A stretch of DNA of 64,000 nucleotides, taken from contig NZ_CP156891.1 in assembly GCF_019249795.2 (NCBI RefSeq), forward strand, positions 2,515,001 through 2,579,000, written 5' to 3'. Every line of letters starts with the position of its first letter. Positions within the stretch are counted from its first letter, which is position 1. The notes under the pieces were generated by a model that saw only the letters and a list, made by a program, of their open reading frames with translations, was not told the DNA's origin and did not search any database. Below are positions 57,697 through 64,000 of this stretch, piece by piece. Position numbers and translations under genes: made by a program. The stretch comes from Segatella copri (GTDB lineage Bacteria > Bacteroidota > Bacteroidia > Bacteroidales > Bacteroidaceae).

Positions 57697-57985
57697 TCTT
57701 TTTCTTTTGAAATGAGAAATTTCTGAAGACAGAAGATGAAATTATTCAGAGTGCAGTTTTACTTCATCTTAAAGTAAAGCTGACTTGAATTTACTATATT
57801 ATGTGAGACGACTCTCCATTTGGATAGGTAAATCCTCATCCACTTGGAGAGCCTTTTCCCGCTAATATGTCATCTAATTATGATTTTATCTGATAGTGAT
57901 GGCACAAAGTTGCTCGAAAAGATAAAGCACAATTTTATCTTCATTCGTAGAAGTTTAACATTTAAGAAGGACAAATATTTATATT
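57697..57985 (+). other. 289-bp gene-free spacer between secY and infA
   Basis: No open frame of more than a few codons is supported here. A hairpin terminator lies at 57810-57857. Methionine aminopeptidase (map) often occupies this place in Bacteroidota, but I find no trace of it. A TATCTTCA sequence near 57938 could be a poor -7 box for infA. Confidence 0.6.
57810..57857 (+). terminator. terminator after secY
   Basis: GACTCTCCATTTGGAT and ATCCACTTGGAGAGCC form an imperfect 16-bp stem around a loop, followed by TTTT. It lies 115-160 bp after the secY stop. Confidence 0.7.
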
Positions 57986-58204
57986 ATGGCAAAACAAGCC
58001 GCTATTGAGCAAGATGGAACAATTGTAGAAGCATTGTCAAATGCGATGTTCCGAGTAGAATTAGAGAATGGAGTTGACATCACAGCTCATATCTCTGGTA
58101 AGATGAGAATGCATTACATCAAGATTTTACCTGGTGATAAGGTAAAGGTGGAGATGAGTCCATATGACCTTACCAAAGGTAGAATTGTTTTTAGATACAA
58201 ATAA
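57986..58204 (+). CDS. infA: translation initiation factor IF-1
   Basis: The 72-residue OB-fold protein blocks the A site during initiation. It shows [40 protein letters not shown] and ends [12 protein letters not shown]. Length is standard. It starts the infA-rpmJ pair after the secY terminator. Confidence 0.96.
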   Translation: MAKQAAIEQDGTIVEALSNAMFRVELENGVDITAHISGKMRMHYIKILPGDKVKVEMSPYDLTKGRIVFRYK

Positions 58205-58221
58205 TAATCATATATAAGGTT

Positions 58222-58338
58222 ATGAAGACAAGAGCATCATTAAAGAAGCGTTCAGCTGACTGTAAGATCGTTCGTCGTAAAGGTCGTCTGTTCGTCATCA
58301 ACAAGAAGAACCCTAAGATGAAATTACGTCAGGGTTAA
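58222..58338 (+). CDS. rpmJ: ribosomal protein bL36, zinc-free form
   Basis: This 38-residue gene reads [20 protein letters not shown] and ends NPKMKLRQG. Of the zinc ligands of the usual form (three Cys and one His) only one Cys remains, so it is the C-minus type. It lies 17 bp after infA. A separate promoter follows before rpsM. Confidence 0.93.
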   Translation: MKTRASLKKRSADCKIVRRKGRLFVINKKNPKMKLRQG

Positions 58339-58366
58339 TGTTAAAGTATTGTAAAAGTTCCGTTAT

Positions 58367-58389
58367 TTCAAAAAATAGTTGTACTTTTG
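58367..58389 (+). promoter_or_regulatory. promoter of the alpha operon (rpsM)
   Basis: TACTTTTG (58382-58389) is the -7 box. The 17 bases TTCAAAAAATAGTTGTA (58367-58383) are identical to those of the tRNA-tuf promoter. The -33 region reads TTCCG and is weaker. It lies about 50 bp before rpsM. Confidence 0.75.
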
Positions 58390-58437
58390 CAACGCTTTAA
58401 ACGAAAGGTATTAATTTTTTAATTATTTATTTAAACA

Positions 58438-58818
58438 ATGGCAATAAGAATTGTTGGAGTAGATTTGCCCCAGAATAAGCGTGGCGAAATCGCATTGACC
58501 TATATCTATGGTATTGGTCGAAGTAGTTCAGCAAAGATATTGGATAAGGCCGGTGTAAACCGTGACCTGAAGGTTAGCGAGTGGTCTGATGACCAGGCAG
58601 CTAAGATCCGTGAAATTATCGGCGCTGAGTTCAAAGTTGAAGGTGATCTCCGTTCTGAGATCCAGATGAACATTAAGCGACTGATGGATATTGGTTGCTA
58701 TCGTGGAGTTAGACATCGTAATGGTCTTCCAGTTCGCGGTCAGAGCACAAAGAATAATGCTCGTACACGTAAGGGTAAGAAGAAGACTGTTGCTAATAAG
58801 AAGAAGGCTACTAAGTAA
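58438..58818 (+). CDS. rpsM: ribosomal protein uS13
   Basis: The 126-residue head protein makes bridges to the large subunit and contacts P-site tRNA. It shows [58 protein letters not shown] and a Lys-rich tail. It leads the alpha cluster from its own promoter. Confidence 0.96.
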   Translation: MAIRIVGVDLPQNKRGEIALTYIYGIGRSSSAKILDKAGVNRDLKVSEWSDDQAAKIREIIGAEFKVEGDLRSEIQMNIKRLMDIGCYRGVRHRNGLPVRGQSTKNNARTRKGKKKTVANKKKATK

Positions 58819-58839
58819 TTCTGAAGGAGGAAATTAATT

Positions 58840-59229
58840 ATGGCAAAGCAAAAAGCAACATCTAAGAAGAGAAATGTACGCGTTGACGCTATCGGTCAGC
58901 TTCACGTTCATAGCTCATTCAATAACATTATTGTATCTCTTGCTAATAATGAGGGTCAGATCATTTCTTGGTCTTCTGCTGGTAAGATGGGTTTCCGTGG
59001 TTCTAAGAAGAATACTCCTTATGCTGCTCAGATGGCTGCAGAGGATTGTGCAAAGGTCGCTTTTGATCTTGGTCTTCGTAAGGTTAAGGCTTATGTTAAG
59101 GGTCCAGGTAATGGTCGTGAGTCTGCTATCCGTGCTATTCACGGTGCAGGTATCGAGGTTACTGAAATCGTTGACGTAACTCCATTACCACACAATGGTT
59201 GCCGTCCTCCAAAGCGTCGTCGTGTATAA
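58840..59229 (+). CDS. rpsK: ribosomal protein uS11
   Basis: The 129-residue platform protein lies at the E-site mRNA path. It shows [40 protein letters not shown] and ends [16 protein letters not shown] full Shine-Dalgarno AAGGAGG lies nine bases before the ATG, rare in this window. Confidence 0.96.
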   Translation: MAKQKATSKKRNVRVDAIGQLHVHSSFNNIIVSLANNEGQIISWSSAGKMGFRGSKKNTPYAAQMAAEDCAKVAFDLGLRKVKAYVKGPGNGRESAIRAIHGAGIEVTEIVDVTPLPHNGCRPPKRRRV

Positions 59230-59286
59230 CGCTTGAGGTTAGCATTATTAATTAAGATACAAACAATATAGCATTTATATAATATT

Positions 59287-59892
59287 ATGGCTAGATATAT
59301 AGGTCCGAAATCTAAAATTGCGCGTCGTTTTGGTGAGCCAATCTTCGGCGCTGACAAAGTTTTGTCCAAGAGAAACTTCCCTCCTGGACAGCATGGCAAC
59401 AACCGTCGTCGTAAGATGTCTGAGTACGGTGTCATGTTGGCAGAGAAGCAGAAAGCTAAGTACACTTATGGTGTATTAGAGCGTCAGTTCCGTAATATGT
59501 TTGATAAGGCTGCTAAGGCTGATGGTATTACTGGTGAGGTTCTTCTTCAGAATCTCGAGTGCCGTCTTGATAACGTTGTATTCCGTCTTGGTATCGCTCC
59601 AACACGTGCTGCTGCGCGTCAGTTGGTTGGTCACAAGCACATCGTTGTTGATGGTAAGGTAGTTAATATCCCTTCATTCGCAGTTAAGCCTGGTATGGTT
59701 GTTGGTGTTCGTGAGAAGTCTAAGTCTCTCGAGGTTATCGAAGCAGCTCTTGCAGGTTTCAATCATAGCAAGTACCCATGGATTGAGTGGGACGATAATT
59801 CAAAGAGCGGTAAGTTCTTACACAAGCCAGAGCGTGCCGACATCCCAGAGAATATTAAGGAGCAGTTAATCGTTGAGTTGTACTCTAAATAA
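59287..59892 (+). CDS. rpsD: ribosomal protein uS4
   Basis: The 201-residue assembly initiator has a RNA-binding S4 domain ([40 protein letters not shown]) and an N-terminal part KFPPGQ-like [20 protein letters not shown]. It lacks the N-terminal zinc cysteines. S4 represses the alpha operon in E. coli. The 57-bp gap before it is AT-rich without an evident hairpin. Confidence 0.96.
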   Translation: MARYIGPKSKIARRFGEPIFGADKVLSKRNFPPGQHGNNRRRKMSEYGVMLAEKQKAKYTYGVLERQFRNMFDKAAKADGITGEVLLQNLECRLDNVVFRLGIAPTRAAARQLVGHKHIVVDGKVVNIPSFAVKPGMVVGVREKSKSLEVIEAALAGFNHSKYPWIEWDDNSKSGKFLHKPERADIPENIKEQLIVELYSK

Positions 59893-59904
59893 ATCATTAC
59901 ATTA

Positions 59905-60900
59905 ATGGCGATATTAGCATTTCAAAAACCTGATAAAGTAGTAATGTTAGAGGCTGATAACCAGTTCGGAAAGTTTGAATTCCGTCCTTTGGAGCCTGGC
60001 TTCGGTGTTACCATTGGTAACGCCTTGCGCCGCATTCTCCTTTCATCATTGGAGGGTTATGCTGTTAACACTATCCGCATTGCGGGTGTTGAGCATGAGT
60101 TCTCTTCAGTTCCTGGTGTAAAGGAAGATGTTACTAACATTATCTTGAATCTCAAACAAGTTCGATTCAAGCAAGTAGTAGAAGAATTCGAGAATGAGAA
60201 AGTTAGTATCACCGTTGAGAATTCTACAGAATTCAAAGCAGGTGATATCGGTAAGTATCTGACTGGATTTGAAGTGTTAAACCCTGATTTGGTGATTTGT
60301 CATTTAGATGCCAAAGCTTCGATGCAGATCGATTTGACTATTAATAAGGGACGCGGTTATGTTCCTGCTGATGAGAATCGTCAATTCTGCACTGACGTTA
60401 ACGTTCTCCCAATCGATTCCATCTACACCCCTATTCGTAACGTAAAGTACGCTGTTGAACCATATCGTGTTGAGCAAAAGACCGACTATGATAAGCTCGT
60501 ACTTGAAGTTACAACTGATGGTTCCATTAGTCCAAAGGATGCACTGAAAGAGGCTGCGAAGATTCTTATTTATCACTTCATGCTCTTCTCTGATGAGAAG
60601 ATTACTCTTGAGACACAGGATCAGGAGAGTAATCAGGAGTTTGATGAAGAGGTTCTTCATATGCGTCAGTTGCTTAAAACTCGTCTCGTAGACATGAATC
60701 TTAGTGTTCGTGCCCTCAACTGCTTGAAGGCAGCTGATGTTGAGACTCTTGGTGATTTGGTTCAGTTTAACAAGACTGACCTCTTGAAGTTCCGCAACTT
60801 TGGTAAGAAATCGCTCTCAGAGCTTGATGATTTGCTCGAGAGTCTGAATCTGTCTTTTGGAACTGATATTTCAAAGTATAAATTAGACAAGGAATCTTAA
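59905..60900 (+). CDS. rpoA: RNA polymerase subunit alpha
   Basis: The 331-residue subunit starts polymerase assembly by dimerising through its N-terminal domain ([20 protein letters not shown]). The C-terminal domain ([40 protein letters not shown]) binds UP elements and regulators. Length is normal. It starts 12 bp after rpsD and ends 31 bp before rplQ. Confidence 0.97.
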   Translation: MAILAFQKPDKVVMLEADNQFGKFEFRPLEPGFGVTIGNALRRILLSSLEGYAVNTIRIAGVEHEFSSVPGVKEDVTNIILNLKQVRFKQVVEEFENEKVSITVENSTEFKAGDIGKYLTGFEVLNPDLVICHLDAKASMQIDLTINKGRGYVPADENRQFCTDVNVLPIDSIYTPIRNVKYAVEPYRVEQKTDYDKLVLEVTTDGSISPKDALKEAAKILIYHFMLFSDEKITLETQDQESNQEFDEEVLHMRQLLKTRLVDMNLSVRALNCLKAADVETLGDLVQFNKTDLLKFRNFGKKSLSELDDLLESLNLSFGTDISKYKLDKES

Positions 60901-60931
60901 AGGTTCGTAGTCCAAAAAGCAAAAACAAGAA

Positions 60932-61426
60932 ATGAGACATAATAAGAAATTCAACCATTTAGGTCGTACTGCTTCTCATCGTAACGCGATGTTGGCTAAC
61001 ATGGCTTCATCACTTATCTTGAGCGAGCACAAAAGAATCACTACGACCCTCGCAAAGGCAAAGGCTCTTAAGAAGTATGTTGAGCCATTGATTACTCGTT
61101 CTAAGAACGATACAACAACTTCACGTCGTGTAGTTTTCCGTTATCTTCAGAATAAGTATGCTGTTAAGGCTCTCTTCGGTGAGGTAGCTGAGAAGGTAGC
61201 TAACCGTCCAGGTGGTTACACTCGCGTAATCAAGTTGGGTACCCGTCAGGGTGATGCAGCTGAGATTGCTTTCATCGAGCTCGTTGACTTTGATGAGAAT
61301 ATGGCTAAGACTCAGAAGGCTACTGCTAAGAAGACTCGTCGTAGTCGTAAGGCAACAAAGGCTGAAGAGGCTCCTGTAGCTGAGACTGAGGCTCCTGCAA
61401 CTGAGGAGGCTCCAAAGGCTGAATAA
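60932..61426 (+). CDS. rplQ: ribosomal protein bL17 with acidic tail
   Basis: The 164-residue protein near the tunnel exit has the standard core [20 protein letters not shown] to [16 protein letters not shown]. After it come a basic segment ([16 protein letters not shown]) and a 20-residue Ala/Glu/Pro tail that ends EEAPKAE. Such low-complexity tails are common in this phylum and probably disordered. It ends the alpha cluster before a terminator. Confidence 0.96.
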   Translation: MRHNKKFNHLGRTASHRNAMLANMASSLILSEHKRITTTLAKAKALKKYVEPLITRSKNDTTTSRRVVFRYLQNKYAVKALFGEVAEKVANRPGGYTRVIKLGTRQGDAAEIAFIELVDFDENMAKTQKATAKKTRRSRKATKAEEAPVAETEAPATEEAPKAE

Positions 61427-61450
61427 TTTTCAACCATCTCAGATAAATTT

Positions 61451-61482
61451 AGCGTCCTTGTTTTGACAAGGGCGCTTTTTTT
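61451..61482 (+). terminator. terminator of the alpha operon
   Basis: AGCGTCCTTG and CAAGGGCGCT form a ten-base stem with one G-U pair around TTTTGA, followed by seven T. Confidence 0.9.
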
Positions 61483-61567
61483 GTCTCTAATCAAAACTAT
61501 TTGCTTTTTGAGGGTTTTTCCTTATCATTATTAGGGCTTTTTTTGTTTTTATTCTTTTAGTTCTTTG

Positions 61568-61575
61568 TATCTTTG
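61568..61575 (+). promoter_or_regulatory. -7 box of the lipoprotein gene
   Basis: TATCTTTG followed by CAGC matches the Bacteroidetes -7 element, 20 bp before the ATG. Confidence 0.6.
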
Positions 61576-61595
61576 CAGCAGAAATTTAAAGCTTA

Positions 61596-62426
61596 ATGAA
61601 GATGAAAAAGATTATGTTTTTTGTAGCTTGCTCTTCTTTGCTGTTGAGTAGCTGCGATACTTATACTGGAAGTGGTGCTTATGCTGGTGCCACATTTGGT
61701 TCTATTCTTGGTTCTGCTATCGGTGGCTTGTCTGGTGGTCCTAGAGGTTCAGATATGGGTACTATTATCGGCATGGCTGGCGGTGCTGCAGTTGGAGCGG
61801 CCATTGGTAGTCAGGCTGACCAGAAATCCCAGCAGCAAAGAGAATCTGTTTATCGAGATAGATCACACCGTGTTCATCATTCTTATCAGGATGGAGTTTA
61901 CCAGCAATCTTCACCTGTTTATTCCAATGACGAAATCTTTGATTCTACTAATTCTGGTGATGATAGGATTTATGATTTCAATGATAGGGATTATACCGGA
62001 AGTTACAGTGCTCAGCAGCCTGTTGCCACTATTCCTAGTTCTACACTGGAAGAACTTGGTCAGAATTATGCTTATTCATCATCTTTGAAAATAATGAATG
62101 CTCGTTTTGTTGATTCAAATGAGGACAATTATTTGAATCGGAATGAAACAGCTAAGGTTATTTTTGAAATTCGAAATAACGGAGCTCACACGTTGTATGA
62201 TGTAGTTCCTACCGTTATTGAGACTACCGGCAATAAGCATATTTTCATATCTCCAAGTGTTCATGTAGAAAGTATTGCTCCTGGCCATGTGATTCGCTAT
62301 ACAGCAATGGTCAAGGCTGATAACCGTTTGAAGAATGGTACTGCTTGTTTCTGTGTTTCAGTGATACAAGGCGGTAAGACGATTTCCAAGGTTAATCAGT
62401 TTGATATTCCGACAAAATCCAGATAA
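61596..62426 (+). CDS. glycine-zipper lipoprotein
   Basis: The 276-residue protein has a lipoprotein signal with lipobox LSSC (residues 17-20). Two glycine-zipper stretches follow (YAGATFGSILGSAIGGLSGG and GTIIGMAGGAAVGAAIGSQA) that look like a membrane-inserting hairpin. Then comes a polar Ser/Tyr/Asp-rich region. The last 120 residues (SSLKIMNARFVDSNEDNYLN onward) resemble a beta-sandwich of the CARDB type with NETAKVIFEIRNNG. An envelope-structural role is likely, but I do not recognise a named family. A second in-frame ATG two codons in is an equally good start. Confidence 0.75.
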   Translation: MKMKKIMFFVACSSLLLSSCDTYTGSGAYAGATFGSILGSAIGGLSGGPRGSDMGTIIGMAGGAAVGAAIGSQADQKSQQQRESVYRDRSHRVHHSYQDGVYQQSSPVYSNDEIFDSTNSGDDRIYDFNDRDYTGSYSAQQPVATIPSSTLEELGQNYAYSSSLKIMNARFVDSNEDNYLNRNETAKVIFEIRNNGAHTLYDVVPTVIETTGNKHIFISPSVHVESIAPGHVIRYTAMVKADNRLKNGTACFCVSVIQGGKTISKVNQFDIPTKSR

Positions 62427-62487
62427 GATTCCGGTAAGATCATGAATTTGTATGATAGTATCTTATTTTAGGATTCCGTTATAAATA

Positions 62488-62533
62488 AAAAAGTAAAGGC
62501 GAGAATCAATGATGATTCTCGCCTTTACTTTTT
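62488..62533. terminator. bidirectional terminator between the lipoprotein and rlpA genes
   Basis: AAAAAGTAAAGGCGAGAATC and its inverted copy pair perfectly over 21 bp around a four-base loop. The right arm lies inside the last codons and stop of the rlpA-like gene. Confidence 0.92.
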
Positions 62534-63123
62534 GCTTTATCTGTATTATGCTTTTTTAGTTCAGCCTTTGTCACCTCTTTGCTTTTATGGTGTTCTGTTT
62601 TATTTATTACCTTTGAAGTAATTTTATTTGTTTCTTTTTTACTGCTGTGATGATTTTCCTTATTCCTGTCAGTAGTTCCCCACTTGTTTGGAAATTCATA
62701 TTCCGTTTCAGCCACTTCGAAATCAACTTTAGGCAATTTTGTGTCCTCTGGCTTGTAAGGAATCGGTTTTTCCACCCTTTCAACTTTTACAGAAGCTACG
62801 CCTTGTGCAATCATACCAATTTCTTTTGCAGCCTTCCATGATAGGTCGATGATTCTACCTCTTCCAAACGGCCCTCTGTCGATGACTTTTACGATAGTAC
62901 TCTTGCCATTGCTAAGGTTTGTAACCTTGAGGTGCGTTCCGAAGGGATAAAACCGATGTGCGCATGTTAAACTGTCATGATGTATTCTCTGGCCGCTTGC
63001 AGAACGGGCACCTGTTGCTCTTTTAGAGTAATATGATGCCTTGCCGTGCTGGTGCTTTTGTCCGTAGCATGGAACCAGGCTGAATATAGCCAAGATGGCT
63101 GTGATGAAAGATTTTGTAACCAT
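62506..63123 (-). CDS. rlpA: RlpA-like septal ring protein
   Basis: The 205-residue protein has a signal peptide (SFITAILAIFSLVPCYGQ) and the double-psi beta-barrel of RlpA: HGKASYYSKRATGARSASGQ, TCAHRFYPFGTHLKVTNLSN and VIDRGPFGRGRIIDLSWKAA. RlpA-type enzymes cleave denuded peptidoglycan at the septum in some bacteria; activity here is inferred. No SPOR domain follows. Instead the last 70 residues are a Lys/His/Thr-rich low-complexity tail. The terminator stem overlaps the final codons. Expression comes from a well-formed promoter. Confidence 0.85.
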   Translation of the reverse strand: MVTKSFITAILAIFSLVPCYGQKHQHGKASYYSKRATGARSASGQRIHHDSLTCAHRFYPFGTHLKVTNLSNGKSTIVKVIDRGPFGRGRIIDLSWKAAKEIGMIAQGVASVKVERVEKPIPYKPEDTKLPKVDFEVAETEYEFPNKWGTTDRNKENHHSSKKETNKITSKVINKTEHHKSKEVTKAELKKHNTDKAKSKGENHH

Positions 63124-63142
63124 ATCTTCATATTTTATGGCA

Positions 63143-63173
63143 CAAATATAAAAAAAAATGTTGAAAGATGCAA
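63143..63173 (-). promoter_or_regulatory. promoter of the rlpA-like gene
   Basis: On the minus strand TTG (63171-63173) and TATATTTG (63143-63150) are separated by exactly 20 bp. The ATG follows about 20 bp later. Confidence 0.75.
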
Positions 63174-63192
63174 GTAAATCTCAGAAAATCAG

Positions 63193-63200
63193 TATCTTTG
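63193..63200 (+). promoter_or_regulatory. -7 box of the PEP/pyruvate-binding protein gene
   Basis: TATCTTTG followed by CAC matches the -7 element, 20 bp before the ATG and divergent from the rlpA promoter. Confidence 0.55.
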
Positions 63201-63220
63201 CACAAACTTTAACTTCATTT

Positions 63221-64000
63221 ATGGAAAATAATATACCTCAGGAGTGGAATAAATTCTACTTGAAAGACGTATCGTTTGTGAATCTGATGATGCGCCGTAT
63301 CTACAATGTACTGATTGTAGCCAATCCTTACGATGCGTTCATGCTTGAAGATGATGGACGTATCGAAGAGAAGATATATAATGAATATATGGAGCTGGGG
63401 CTCCGCTATCCGCCAACCTTTACTCAGGTTTCTACTACCGAAGAGGCTGCTGCTGTGCTGCGTTCTACCGTCATTGATCTGGTGATTTGCATGCCTGGCA
63501 ATGCTGATAATGATGCCTTCGACGTAGCGCGCGACATCAAGGGTAAGTTTCCCAATATCCATTGTGTTGTTCTTACGCCTTTCTCTCATGGCATTACCAA
63601 GCGTATGCAGAATGAAGACTTGAGTATCTTCGATTATGTCTTCTGCTGGCTTGGCAACACCAATCTTATTCTTTCTATCATCAAGCTGATAGAGGATAAG
63701 ATGAATCTTGAACATGACATACAGGAAGCAGGCGTGCAGATGATTCTGCTGGTAGAAGATTCTATCCGTTTCTATAGTTCTATATTGCCTAATCTCTATA
63801 ATTACATATTGGAGCAGAGCAAGAACTTTTCTCAGGAGGCTCTGAACCGGCATGCGGCTACCATGCGTATGCGTGGCCGTCCTAAGGTGGTCTTGGCTCG
63901 TACTTACGAGGAAGCCCAGAAACTGTATGATAAGTATTCTGATAACACGTTGGGTGTAATCAGCGATGCACGTTTCCCGTTAAAGAGTGCTGCCAAAGCT
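63221..64000 (+). CDS. PEP synthase-like protein with N-terminal receiver domains, partial
   Basis: The frame is open to the right edge, giving the first 260 residues. They begin MENNIPQEWNKFYLKDVSFV, followed by VLIVANPYDAFMLEDDGRIE and LVICMPGNADNDAFDVARDI, a receiver-like fold. A second receiver-like part starts ILLVEDSIRFYSSILPNLYN and continues NTLGVISDARFPL. I recall this pattern from long Bacteroidota proteins in which such receivers precede a PEP/pyruvate-binding (PEP synthase-type) domain. That domain lies outside the window, so the call rests on memory of the N-terminus. Typical sensor or kinase partners are not visible nearby. Confidence 0.65.
   Translation, partial: MENNIPQEWNKFYLKDVSFVNLMMRRIYNVLIVANPYDAFMLEDDGRIEEKIYNEYMELGLRYPPTFTQVSTTEEAAAVLRSTVIDLVICMPGNADNDAFDVARDIKGKFPNIHCVVLTPFSHGITKRMQNEDLSIFDYVFCWLGNTNLILSIIKLIEDKMNLEHDIQEAGVQMILLVEDSIRFYSSILPNLYNYILEQSKNFSQEALNRHAATMRMRGRPKVVLARTYEEAQKLYDKYSDNTLGVISDARFPLKSAAKA

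Overview
The window is chromosomal DNA from a member of the Bacteroidota, most likely Prevotella or Segatella (P. copri-like). The reasons are promoters of the Bacteroidetes form (TTG about 20 bp before TAnnTTTG), A-rich leaders mostly without Shine-Dalgarno sites, a type IX secretion operon, a CfxA-type beta-lactamase, and Prevotella-like proteins such as DUF3467 and a predicted receiver-fused PEP-binding protein. The genus is an inference; no database search was possible.

Layout. (1) 1-4.6 kb is a mobile, resistance-bearing patch: the end of an unknown gene, an IS4-family transposase, a cfxA-like class A beta-lactamase, a divergent IS1380-family transposase directly upstream of it, a 141-bp inverted-repeat element, and the tail of a DNA methyltransferase-like gene cut by that element. 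(2) 4.7-6.3 kb holds an AbiE-type toxin-antitoxin pair whose toxin gene carries an early in-frame TGA. (3) 6.3-12.6 kb has a structured, attenuator-like leader and then the type IX secretion core genes porP-porK-porL-porM-porN and a small beta-barrel protein; PorM is unusually short. (4) 12.7-28.3 kb is housekeeping: priA, a FadL-like porin, a 7TM-HD phosphodiesterase, gltX, waaA, a nitroreductase, a PatB-type lyase, a DUF3737 protein, malate dehydrogenase and an M24 aminopeptidase. A striking array of four 21-bp palindromic repeats lies at 24.03-24.12 kb. (5) 28.4-43.0 kb runs rpsU, a XerC/D-type recombinase, hpf, four tRNAs, tuf, tRNA-Trp, secE, nusG, rplKAJL and rpoBC. (6) 43.2-61.4 kb is a DUF3467 gene followed by the str, S10, spc and alpha ribosomal clusters, rpsL through rplQ, including fusA, secY, infA and rpoA. 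(7) 61.6-64.0 kb carries a glycine-zipper lipoprotein, an RlpA-like protein and the start of a PEP/pyruvate-binding protein that runs off the window.

How they work together. The right half is almost entirely the translation and transcription machinery, with RNA hairpins at operon joints (rplL/rpoB, rpsL/rpsG, fusA/rpsJ, rpsN/rpsH, secY/infA) that are candidates for attenuation or autoregulation. Several growth promoters share long identical modules. The left half combines envelope export (type IX secretion), envelope synthesis (waaA) and recently acquired DNA. The observations most worth a second look are the leader before porP, the 21-bp palindrome array, the IS1380/cfxA junction, the interrupted AbiEii toxin and the shortened PorM.
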